DNA of 64,000 nucleotides from NCBI GenBank assembly GCA_910577635.1, contig CAJTNR010000005.1, positions 1 to 64,000 on the forward strand, in the 5' to 3' direction. The stretch comes from an uncultured Vampirovibrio sp. (GTDB lineage: Bacteria; Cyanobacteriota; Vampirovibrionia; Gastranaerophilales; Gastranaerophilaceae). The notes beneath the pieces are model-generated. The model made no database searches. It saw only the letters and a program-made list of their open reading frames with translations, and was not told the DNA's origin. Below are positions 49,227 through 57,911 of this stretch, piece after piece. Position 1 is the stretch's first letter. The number at the start of each line of letters is the position of its first letter. Both the position numbers and the translations under genes were made by a program.

Positions 49227-52200
49227 ATGACTACAATAACTCCTGAAAACTCAAAGAAGAAAAAACATGTTGAGTTTATAAATAAGGTAATGAATAAAAA
49301 AGCTCTTAATCAGCTTCTTTCACAAGTTTATCTTGAATGGGGCGGAGCAAAAACAGCTGAACTTGCAAATAACTTAAAAAATTTGGGCTACAGATATGCA
49401 ACTAAATCAGGCACCACAATTTCAATTCATGATTTACAGGTGCCTAAAGAAAAAAATGAATTATTACAAGAAGCACAAGAAGAAATTGCTCGTTCTACAA
49501 GAAGATATCTAAAAGGTGAAATTACAGAAGTTGAAAGATATACAAAGGTAATTGACACCTGGAGTGAGACAACTGCCAAGCTAACTGAAAAAGTTGTTGA
49601 AGGATTCAATAGATTAAATCCTGTATATATGATGGCATTCTCAGGTGCAAGAGGTAATCTATCCCAGGTTTCACAGCTGGTTGGTATGCGTGGTCTTATG
49701 GCTGATGCGCAGGGTCAAATTATTGACTTGCCGATTAAATCTAACTTTAAGGAAGGTTTATCCTGTACTGAATATGTAATTTCAAGTTACGGGGCAAGAA
49801 AAGGTCTTGTTGATACAGCTCTAAAAACTGCTGACTCAGGATACTTAACAAGACGTCTTGTAGATGTTGCTCAGGATGTAATTATAAGAGAAGAAGACTG
49901 TCATACAGATAAGTATATTAACTTAACTGCAATTACTGATGGGGAAGATGTTATTGTTCCTCTGGAAGATAGATTATTGGGAAGAACTATTGCTCAGGAT
50001 GTAGTTGATGAAAGCGGCAATGTTCTTGTTGCAAGAAACACTACTGTTGATAGAGACGACTTAGAGAAAATTAAATCTGTTAATTTGAAAGAAATTAAAG
50101 TTCGTTCTACTCTTACCTGCGAGCTTGAATATGGTATTTGTCAAAAATGTTATGGATGGTCAATGACAACTCAAAAACCTGTCGATATCGGCGAAGCAAT
50201 CGGTATTATTGCCGCTCAATCAATTGGTGAACCCGGTACACAGCTTACAATGAGAACATTCCATACAGGCGGTGTATTTAAAGGTTCTGGTGTTACTCGT
50301 CAGGCAAAAGCTACAATTGATGGGGTTGTTAATACAGAAGTTAAAACAAGAGAACAAAGAACCCGTCATGGGGATGTTGTTAGAATTGCTATTAAAGAAG
50401 CTGATGTTGAAATTAAGGGTGATAAAGACAGCGAAAAAATCCACGTTCCAATGGGTGCTAAGGTGCTTTTAAATAAAGGCGATAAAGTAGCAGCCGGCGA
50501 TGCTATAGCTGAATTTGAGCCAGCAGGCAAAGGAGATGGCTCCCGTTTAACTGAAAAAGCTCTAAAGGATATTACCTCTGATATTTCAGGTGAAGTAGTA
50601 TTCCAGGATTTTGTTGCGGATGAGCGTAAAGACAGGCAGGGTAATATCTCAAGAATTGCAAACAGACAAGGTATTGTCTGGGTTTTAGGCGGAGATGTTT
50701 ATGCATTACCTGCAGGATCTAAGGTTTTAGTTGAAGATGGTCAAAAAATTAAAAAAGGCGAAAAATTAGCTGAAACATTGATAATCTCAGAACACGGCGG
50801 TGAAGTTCGTGTTGGTGATAGTCTTGAAATCAAAGAAGTCGATTTTGAAGGCAAAAAAATTAAAAAAATTGTTTCAGGTAAAGAGCTTACAATTGTTATT
50901 GCTTCAATTCAAGCTAAAAATGCAATATTTGAACAAACTAAAAAAGAACAACTCTGGACAGTTCCTGAAACTAATGAAAAATATATTGTTAAATCTCCTG
51001 TTGATACAACAGTTGAAAACGGCATGATAATAGCTGAACTTATTGATGAAACTTACAAAGTTGAGTCCTCCGGTGAAATCCGCTATAATGGCTTAGAGGT
51101 TGATGAAAATCAGGTTGTTATAACACCTGGACAGTTGATTTTTATTCCTGAGGAAATTCATCAAATATCAAAAGATGCAAGTTTAAAACTTGTTGAGTCA
51201 GGAACATATGTTGAAGCAGGGTGTGAAGTTGTTAAGGATATCTATACCCACATTGCAGGTATTGTTGAAATTAAAGAATTTAACGATATCATCCATGAAA
51301 TTGTAGTAAGACCTGGTGAACTTCATACACTTGATTCTATTAATGACTTAAAGGTTGGAGAAAACGAAGTAATTCCTGCAGGTACTGTTGTGGCAGGAAA
51401 AATTAAGGCTAAAGTTGATTCAATCGTTACTATAATTGAAAATGAATCTGATTTGTTGGAGTTAGATGAGCTGGATGAAGAACTTGATGATACAATTGAA
51501 GACGATAACATTGATTCAAAGCCTGTTCAAATACTAATTAGACCAATTCAAACGTTTGATATTGAACAAAGAGAAGTTTCGATTGACTTTAGTGCAACAG
51601 ATGATGCTATAAGTCTTGTTCCTATGACGCAGGTTCAATTTAAAGACGGAGCCCGCGTTAGAAATCTTGACGGAGCGATATTAACAAGAACATCTCTTGT
51701 ATTATCAATGTCAGGGTATATTTCACACTTAAAGGGTCTTGTAGAGCTTGACAATAAGGGTGATTTAAAGATTGTTGTATTGGAAACTTTAATTGTAAGA
51801 CGTGAACAGGAGGATTCTAACCGTGGTTTGTCTTCTACTCAAACTGAACTGTTAGTTAAAGATGGACAAGTAATAGATCCTAAAACCCCTGTTACAAAAA
51901 CAAGAGTTTTAGCTGTTAATGATTCAATTGCTTCAATCAACTCTAAAGATTCAGAATTAAGAAGGTTATTGCTTGTTTCTGATAACTATGAAGAAGTTGT
52001 TGCTATAACTTCTAAAGCTAAAGTTAAAGTTGGTGAATATGTAACAATTGATCAAGAGATTTCAGATAATGAAAAAACTCCATATTCAGGTAAGGTTGTA
52101 AAAGTAGATGCTAAAGGAGTTACAATAAGAGTAGGAAGACCTCATCTTATCTCTCCTGGTGCGCTATTACAGGTTGATAATTCAGCGTTAATATTACGTG

Positions 52201-53072
52201 GTGATTTACTTGCGACATTGGTATTTGAAAGACAAAAAACTGGAGATATCGTTCAAGGTTTGCCTCGTGTAGAAGAGCTGCTTGAAGCAAGAAAACCCAA
52301 GGATTCAGCAATTGCAGCTGAAGAAGACGGTGTTGCTGTAATTGAGTTTGAAGAAGATGTTCCAAGACTATATATTGAAAGCGAAAATGGAAGAACTGAA
52401 ATCAAATATCCAATTGAAGCAAACGTTATTGTTAATGATAAACAACAAATCAAAAAGGGCGATGCATTGACTTCAGGACCTATGAATCCTCATGATGTTA
52501 TCAGATTAAAAGGAGCTAATGCAGCTCAACAGTATCTTGTAGATGAAGTACAAAGGGTATATCGCTCTCAAGGTGTTGAAATTTCTGATAAACACGTGGA
52601 AGTTATTGTTAGACAAATGATTAAGAAAGTAAAAGTAATTGATTCAGGCACTACTAAGCTTTTACCTGGTGAATTGGTTGAACTTAAAGTAATCGAAGCA
52701 CAAAATGCTATAGCTAGAGAAAATAATGGTCAGGAAGCTACATATGAAGCATTGTTGCTTGGTATTACAAAAGCTTCTTTGAATACTGAATCATTTATTT
52801 CTGCAGCATCATTCCAAGAAACTACAAGAATACTTACAGAAGCTGCCGTTGAAGGTAAAAAAGACTTATTAAGAGGTCTTAAAGAAAACGTAATTATTGG
52901 TAGATTGATTCCCGCTGGAACCGGCTATTACCATTTAATTAATGCTTCTGAAGAAAAAGAAAAAGAAGCTCTAAAAAGAGCTCAGCAAAAACATCAAGCC
53001 AGAAAGCCTTCTGCTATATTGGAAGAAATAGAAGGTATGTTTGGTGTTGTTGATTCTGATATGCAGTTTTAA
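49227..53072 (+). CDS. rpoC2: RNA polymerase beta' subunit, C-terminal half (RpoC2)
   Basis: 1281 residues, with its own start, ribosome site (AGAGG) and a 41-bp gap after rpoC1, so this is a true gene split and not a frameshift. The N-terminus carries bridge helix and trigger loop parts (SGARGNLSQVSQLVGMRG, GLSCTEYVISSYGARKGLVDTALKTA in two pieces), then a four-Cys zinc site, the large sandwich-barrel hybrid-motif insertion (about 340-960, many LVKDGQVI / VLLNKGDKVAAG-type repeats) typical of cyanobacterial RpoC2, and the C-terminal TRILTEAAVEGKKD segment. A strong terminator follows. Confidence 0.97.
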   Translation: MTTITPENSKKKKHVEFINKVMNKKALNQLLSQVYLEWGGAKTAELANNLKNLGYRYATKSGTTISIHDLQVPKEKNELLQEAQEEIARSTRRYLKGEITEVERYTKVIDTWSETTAKLTEKVVEGFNRLNPVYMMAFSGARGNLSQVSQLVGMRGLMADAQGQIIDLPIKSNFKEGLSCTEYVISSYGARKGLVDTALKTADSGYLTRRLVDVAQDVIIREEDCHTDKYINLTAITDGEDVIVPLEDRLLGRTIAQDVVDESGNVLVARNTTVDRDDLEKIKSVNLKEIKVRSTLTCELEYGICQKCYGWSMTTQKPVDIGEAIGIIAAQSIGEPGTQLTMRTFHTGGVFKGSGVTRQAKATIDGVVNTEVKTREQRTRHGDVVRIAIKEADVEIKGDKDSEKIHVPMGAKVLLNKGDKVAAGDAIAEFEPAGKGDGSRLTEKALKDITSDISGEVVFQDFVADERKDRQGNISRIANRQGIVWVLGGDVYALPAGSKVLVEDGQKIKKGEKLAETLIISEHGGEVRVGDSLEIKEVDFEGKKIKKIVSGKELTIVIASIQAKNAIFEQTKKEQLWTVPETNEKYIVKSPVDTTVENGMIIAELIDETYKVESSGEIRYNGLEVDENQVVITPGQLIFIPEEIHQISKDASLKLVESGTYVEAGCEVVKDIYTHIAGIVEIKEFNDIIHEIVVRPGELHTLDSINDLKVGENEVIPAGTVVAGKIKAKVDSIVTIIENESDLLELDELDEELDDTIEDDNIDSKPVQILIRPIQTFDIEQREVSIDFSATDDAISLVPMTQVQFKDGARVRNLDGAILTRTSLVLSMSGYISHLKGLVELDNKGDLKIVVLETLIVRREQEDSNRGLSSTQTELLVKDGQVIDPKTPVTKTRVLAVNDSIASINSKDSELRRLLLVSDNYEEVVAITSKAKVKVGEYVTIDQEISDNEKTPYSGKVVKVDAKGVTIRVGRPHLISPGALLQVDNSALILRGDLLATLVFERQKTGDIVQGLPRVEELLEARKPKDSAIAAEEDGVAVIEFEEDVPRLYIESENGRTEIKYPIEANVIVNDKQQIKKGDALTSGPMNPHDVIRLKGANAAQQYLVDEVQRVYRSQGVEISDKHVEVIVRQMIKKVKVIDSGTTKLLPGELVELKVIEAQNAIARENNGQEATYEALLLGITKASLNTESFISAASFQETTRILTEAAVEGKKDLLRGLKENVIIGRLIPAGTGYYHLINASEEKEKEALKRAQQKHQARKPSAILEEIEGMFGVVDSDMQF

Positions 53073-53080
53073 TCAGACAT

Positions 53081-53115
53081 AAAAGGTAACTTCTTTATGA
53101 AGTTACCTTTTATTT
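53081..53115 (+). terminator. rpoC2 terminator
   Basis: A 13-bp perfect stem (AAAAGGTAACTTC / GAAGTTACCTTTT) with loop TTTAT, followed by TATTTATT, 8 bp after the rpoC2 stop. Confidence 0.9.
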
Positions 53116-53164
53116 ATTATAAAGTAAAAGTGGGAATAATCAGCATAGCTGTCTTATTTGAAGT

Positions 53165-55561
53165 ATGTATAATAACATAAAACAGATAAACAAAAAAGAA
53201 TTAAAGGATGGAAGTCTTCTTAAACAATATTTTCTTTTCAAAGAAAAAAATCTTGATTCTATCCTGTTGTTTCAAATCGGAGGGTTTTTTGAAACTCTCT
53301 TTCAGGATGCAAAACTTTTTTCGGAAATTACTGGTGTAAGTTTAGGCTCAAGAACTTTTAAAAGCTTTGGTGAAGTTTTACAAGCAGGTGTACCAATTGC
53401 TTCTGTTGATTTTTATATTAAAAAACTTCTTAATGAAGACTTAAAAGTTTGTCTTTGTATTCAATCTGATAAAGATGATAAAAGTGACGAAAATGGTGAA
53501 AATGCAGAAAAAAGTGAGATACAAACTACTGGTGCAAGAAAAAATAAAGAAGAAAAAAAATGTTTACCAAGAAAATTAATAAGAAAATATACAAAGGGCA
53601 CTATAATCGAGAACGAATTTTTAGATAGTTCCGAAAATAATTATATTCTTGCTGTTTTTGCTGCTGATGATTTATTCTATCTTGCCTATTCTGATGTTTC
53701 AACAGGACAATTTTATAAAACAAAAGGGAATTTTGAATCAATAATACACGAGATTAAAAAAATTGCTCCTAATGAACTTTTAATACCTGATACTCAAAAA
53801 GGTATTTTTATTGATTTGTCAAATGAATTTAATACAACTTATCTTAAAGAAAAAAAATTTAAAGATGGTGTTGATTCTGTAATTTTAAAGTATTGCAAGT
53901 ATACTCAAAAAGATTTTTTGCCAAAGTTTGATAAAATTATCGAATATAATATTGATTCTTATCTTGCAATGGATGAAATTACAAGAAGAAGCCTTGAATT
54001 GACAAGAACAAGAAGGCTCCTAAAGAAAAAAGGGAGTATTCTTTGGTTTTTGAATTACACTAAAACACCAATGGGCACCCGTTTATTAAAAAAATATTTA
54101 AATGAACCGCTTCTTAATCTTAATGAGATATTAAGAAGACAACAGGCAGTTGAAGAGTTGATTGTTAATGAAAAACTTGTGTCGAAATTTGAACAGGTTC
54201 TTGAAAATTTTTGCGATTTATCAAGAATGTGTGCAAAAATTTCTAATTCAACAATCTATCCCAAAGACTTATTTCAGCTTGTCAAGAATTCTAAAAGTTT
54301 AGATGATTTATACAAACTCTGTGAACAGCTTAAATCAGATTTATTGAAAGTCGATAAAACAAAACTTACAAAAACTCTTCAGCTTTCTAATATTATTAAG
54401 AATGCATTAAGTGAAGAATCATCCAATGAAATAAAAAGCGGCGGAGTCATTAATAACGGTTTTAATAGCGAGCTTGATTATTACAGAGACTTATTGGATA
54501 AAGTTTATAAGAATATTGATAAATATCAAGCATATGAAAAACGCAGGCTGTCAATTGAAAAATTAAAGATTTCCCAATCAACAGCTCTTGGCTACTATAT
54601 TGAGATTCCTCATCTTAAGCGCCATAGTATTCCAAATGATTATTTTCGAAAACAAGAACTAACAAATTGCATTAGATATACAACTGAAAAGCTAAAGAAA
54701 ATGGAAGATGAAATCTGCAGTCTTACTTTTAAAATTAATCACCTTGAATATGAGCTTTATTGTGAAGTCAGAAAAATAGCTTCTAAATTTACAGAAACAA
54801 TTAGAAGTTTAGCTAAAGATATTGCAAGAATTGATGTTCTTGTATCTTATTCTAAGTGTGCAATTGTTAATCGTTTAACAAAACCAAAGTTTATTCAAGA
54901 GGGAATATTCATTAAAGACGGATTCCATCCCAGTTTAATAAAATTAAAAAATGATATTGTACCTAATGATACCATTCTTAATGACGGCACAATGATTGTA
55001 TTGACAGGCGCCAATATGAGCGGTAAATCAACATATTTAAAATACAATGCTATTATTTGTTTGTTATCGCAAATTGGCTCTTATATACCCGCAAATGCTG
55101 CTGACCTGCCAATTGTAGATAAACTTTTTATAAGACAAGGTTCAACAGATGATATAATAAACAATAATTCAAGTTTTATGGTTGAAATGAATGATTTAAA
55201 ATTTATTTTAGACAATGCAACTAACTCTTCTTTTGTATTGTTAGATGAACCTGCTAAAAGTACAAATGCAAAAGAAGGGGGAGCTATTGCAAGAGCATTT
55301 TGTGAGTATTTGCTCGATAATTTTAAAGCAAAAATTATAATTGCAACTCACAACACTGAACTTACAAAACTTGAACAAAACTATCCCAATCGTGTGTATA
55401 ACTACGTTATTGGAAATGCAAATGAGGTTTTAAGTTCAATTAATGATAGAAAAGTTAAAAGAGGGGTGATTTCAACCAGTCTTGCTATTAATACGGCAAT
55501 TCTTGCAAATTTGCCAAGAGAAATTATAAAACGCGCTAAAAAATATATTGCAAAAAACTAG
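53165..55561 (+). CDS. Divergent MutS-family protein
   Basis: 798 residues with all core MutS domains. The mismatch-reading N-terminal domain keeps the F-x-E motif (Phe41, Glu43 in IGGFFETLFQDA). A Lys/Glu-rich insert lies near 102-135. The connector, lever and clamp follow, then the ATPase: Walker A TGANMSGKST (614-623, where TGPNMGGKST is usual), FIRQGSTDDI, SSFMVEMND, Walker B LLDEPAKST where MutS1 has DEIGRGTS, and ATHNTEL. The C-terminal tetramer domain is missing. Likely a mismatch-binding protein, but ATPase coupling may differ. No mutL beside it. It ends 1 bp from the convergent manC. Confidence 0.8.
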   Translation: MYNNIKQINKKELKDGSLLKQYFLFKEKNLDSILLFQIGGFFETLFQDAKLFSEITGVSLGSRTFKSFGEVLQAGVPIASVDFYIKKLLNEDLKVCLCIQSDKDDKSDENGENAEKSEIQTTGARKNKEEKKCLPRKLIRKYTKGTIIENEFLDSSENNYILAVFAADDLFYLAYSDVSTGQFYKTKGNFESIIHEIKKIAPNELLIPDTQKGIFIDLSNEFNTTYLKEKKFKDGVDSVILKYCKYTQKDFLPKFDKIIEYNIDSYLAMDEITRRSLELTRTRRLLKKKGSILWFLNYTKTPMGTRLLKKYLNEPLLNLNEILRRQQAVEELIVNEKLVSKFEQVLENFCDLSRMCAKISNSTIYPKDLFQLVKNSKSLDDLYKLCEQLKSDLLKVDKTKLTKTLQLSNIIKNALSEESSNEIKSGGVINNGFNSELDYYRDLLDKVYKNIDKYQAYEKRRLSIEKLKISQSTALGYYIEIPHLKRHSIPNDYFRKQELTNCIRYTTEKLKKMEDEICSLTFKINHLEYELYCEVRKIASKFTETIRSLAKDIARIDVLVSYSKCAIVNRLTKPKFIQEGIFIKDGFHPSLIKLKNDIVPNDTILNDGTMIVLTGANMSGKSTYLKYNAIICLLSQIGSYIPANAADLPIVDKLFIRQGSTDDIINNNSSFMVEMNDLKFILDNATNSSFVLLDEPAKSTNAKEGGAIARAFCEYLLDNFKAKIIIATHNTELTKLEQNYPNRVYNYVIGNANEVLSSINDRKVKRGVISTSLAINTAILANLPREIIKRAKKYIAKN

Positions 55562-55562
55562 C

Positions 55563-56951
55563 CTATTTTACCCGTCCGTAAATATCTTTATATCTTATAA
55601 TATCTTCTTCAATGAGCTTATCTCCCTTTTGAACTTCGATAATTTTAAGCTCTGTATCATATGGATTAGCAAGGGAATGAATTGCTTTAACGGGAATATC
55701 AATTGATGAACCAGCTTTTAGCATAAAAACTTTATCATCCAAAGTAACTCTTGCAATTCCTGATAAAACAACCCAATGTTCAGATCTGTGGTTATGAGAT
55801 TGTAAGCTCAACTGTCCTTTTCTTGAAACAGATATCATTTTAGTTAAATACCCATCACCTTGATTAAGAACAGTATAGTACCCCCAGGGTCTATAGACCG
55901 TTGTATGGATTCTATGGGTATCGTTTTTGCTTTCTTTGAGTTTTTCAAATATTTTTTTTACTCCCTGAGTGTCGTTTTTATCACAAGCAAGTATTGCATC
56001 TGGAGTTTCTATTATAATTGTATCTTTTAATCCAATCCCTGCAACTAAACGAGAAGATGAGTAAAGCATTGAATTTTTACAATCCTGCTCAACAACATTG
56101 CCAATTTTAACATTATCATTTTCATCTTTTTTGTTGATTGAATAAACAGCATCCCAGGATCCAAGATCATTCCAATCTGATTCAAGATTAACCATTGCAA
56201 TATTCTTTGCTCTTTCCATAACGGCATAATCAATTGAGATGCAGGGATATTTATTAAAAGTCATATAATCAATATCTTCTTGAAGTGCAAAATTGAATTT
56301 TTGTGTGATTTCATAAATTTCAGGCGTGTGTTCTTTTAGCGCAGCCATTAATGTTGATGCCCTGAAAATAAAAATTCCGCAATTCCAGTAATAATCAGGG
56401 TTTTGAAAGTATTCAAGAGCAGTTTTTGAATCCGGCTTTTCTTTAAAACATTCAACTTTATAGCCATTATCAAGTTTTTCTCCTGTTTTAATATAGCCAA
56501 AACCAGTAGCTGCTTCATTTGGTTTTACGCCAAGTGTTACGATATAGTCTTCTTTAGCTAGTTTTGCAGCTTTTTCAATCGTTTGTCTAAACTTTAAGTC
56601 ATCTTCGATTAAATGATCCGAAGGAACTACTACGATAATGTCATCAACTCCGCAATCAAGAAGGAATTTAGTTGATATTGCTATTGCAGGAGCCGTATTT
56701 TTTGCCTCCGGTTCAGCTAGAATCCTAATATCGCGGTTATAGTTTCCAAGCTGCATTCTAACATCACTAAAATGTTTTGCATTGGTTATAGCAAGGATAT
56801 TGTCGACATCCATGATGCCCATTAATCTTTCGTATGTTTTTTCCAAAAGACTTTTTTTGGAGTTAAGTTTAAGAAGTTGTTTAGGATACAGCTCGCGCGA
56901 CAGCGGCCAAAGTCTTGAACCTGATCCACCTGCTAAAATAATTCCATGCAT
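55563..56951 (-). CDS. manC: Mannose-1-phosphate guanylyltransferase / mannose-6-phosphate isomerase
   Basis: Makes GDP-mannose for surface polysaccharides. 462 residues: nucleotidyltransferase domain (GGSGSRLWPLSRELYPKQLL at the N-terminus, VPSDHLI, CFKEKPD, WNCGIF) and a C-terminal cupin isomerase domain (VYRPWGYYTVL, LSLQSHNHRSEHW, VLSGIARVTL, IPVKAIHSLANP). The ATG at 56951 is chosen for AAGGAG 9 nt upstream and because the Rossmann start follows at once; the longer frame to 57002 has no ribosome site. Downstream of the rmlD-like gene on the same strand, 67 bp apart. Confidence 0.94.
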   Translation of the reverse strand: MHGIILAGGSGSRLWPLSRELYPKQLLKLNSKKSLLEKTYERLMGIMDVDNILAITNAKHFSDVRMQLGNYNRDIRILAEPEAKNTAPAIAISTKFLLDCGVDDIIVVVPSDHLIEDDLKFRQTIEKAAKLAKEDYIVTLGVKPNEAATGFGYIKTGEKLDNGYKVECFKEKPDSKTALEYFQNPDYYWNCGIFIFRASTLMAALKEHTPEIYEITQKFNFALQEDIDYMTFNKYPCISIDYAVMERAKNIAMVNLESDWNDLGSWDAVYSINKKDENDNVKIGNVVEQDCKNSMLYSSSRLVAGIGLKDTIIIETPDAILACDKNDTQGVKKIFEKLKESKNDTHRIHTTVYRPWGYYTVLNQGDGYLTKMISVSRKGQLSLQSHNHRSEHWVVLSGIARVTLDDKVFMLKAGSSIDIPVKAIHSLANPYDTELKIIEVQKGDKLIEEDIIRYKDIYGRVK

Positions 56952-57018
56952 ATAATCATACTCCTTAAAACTATTTTTTTTATTATATAATAAAATTTTC
57001 AATAGGGCTACATTAAAC

Positions 57019-57834
57019 CTAGGCTCCGCATAAATATTCTTTTAGCGAATCCTGCCAGAACGGTAATGAACTATCATTGTCTAAAACGCAGTATCTTGGT
57101 CTTTTTGCGGGTCGTGGAAAATCGCTTTTATCTATTGATAGAACTTCAACGTTTTTCTTTTTGAATTCAAATATTTTTTTTGTAAAATCAGCCCAGCTGG
57201 CACTTCCTGAAGAACAAATATTATAGATACCATATGGTTTTTTTTCTTTTATAATTTCTATAATTTTTCTTGAAACATCATTGCAATTGGTAGGACATCC
57301 AATCTGGTCGTCAACCACTGATATCTCTTTTCGAAAATTAGAGAAAGTCAGCATTGCATCTACATAGCCCCCTGTGCCATAAAGCCAGGAAGTTCTTAGA
57401 ATATAATGTTTTTTTGTAGTTTTTATAATCTCTTTTTCGCCTGCCAGCTTAGATTTTCCATAGATATTTATAGGATTAGCTTTGTCAGTTGTCTTATAAG
57501 GAACAGTGGATGTTCCATCAAATACATTGTCTGTACTTACATAAAGAATAGGGATATTGTGTTTTTTTGCAATTTTTACAATGTTTTTAGTGCCAAGCTG
57601 ATTAACTCTGTATGCTTCTTGCGGATTGTCTTCTGCTTGATCAATGTTTGTATAGCCGGCTAAGTGGATAATAAAATCAAGACTTATTTTATTCATGATC
57701 TCATTTACCATTTTGGTGTTTGTAACATCAAATATCTTGGAATTGCACGCCCAGTACAAAAAACCTTCTTTATCCAACATTGGGCATAGGGACTTACCCA
57801 ATAAACCGGTTGCTCCGGTAACTAATAGCCGCAT
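57019..57834 (-). CDS. RmlD-like NAD(P)-dependent sugar reductase
   Basis: A 271-residue extended short-chain dehydrogenase: LLVTGATGLLGKSL at the N-terminus, LAGYTNIDQAEDNP (RmlD-type, Asp for Mg), STDNVFDGT, catalytic YGKSKLAGE, RTSWLYG and DDQIGCPT. These are the features of dTDP-4-dehydrorhamnose reductase, the last step of dTDP-rhamnose synthesis, but rmlABC are not in the window and the related AviX/MAT2B-type reductases look alike, so no symbol is given. GAAGGAT ribosome site. With manC it points to O-antigen or capsule sugar supply. Confidence 0.85.
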   Translation of the reverse strand: MRLLVTGATGLLGKSLCPMLDKEGFLYWACNSKIFDVTNTKMVNEIMNKISLDFIIHLAGYTNIDQAEDNPQEAYRVNQLGTKNIVKIAKKHNIPILYVSTDNVFDGTSTVPYKTTDKANPINIYGKSKLAGEKEIIKTTKKHYILRTSWLYGTGGYVDAMLTFSNFRKEISVVDDQIGCPTNCNDVSRKIIEIIKEKKPYGIYNICSSGSASWADFTKKIFEFKKKNVEVLSIDKSDFPRPAKRPRYCVLDNDSSLPFWQDSLKEYLCGA

Positions 57835-57895
57835 TAATTTTTTATCCTTCTTAGTAAAAATTAATCTTTTATAGACTTTTTATATCACTTAATTA

Positions 57896-57904
57896 TGATA
57901 AAAT
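57896..57904 (+). promoter_or_regulatory. Promoter of the family 5 binding-protein gene (leaderless type)
   Basis: Extended -10, TGA-TAAAAT, ending 7 nt before the ATG at 57912; no Shine-Dalgarno. Confidence 0.4.
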
Positions 57905-57911
57905 CAATATT

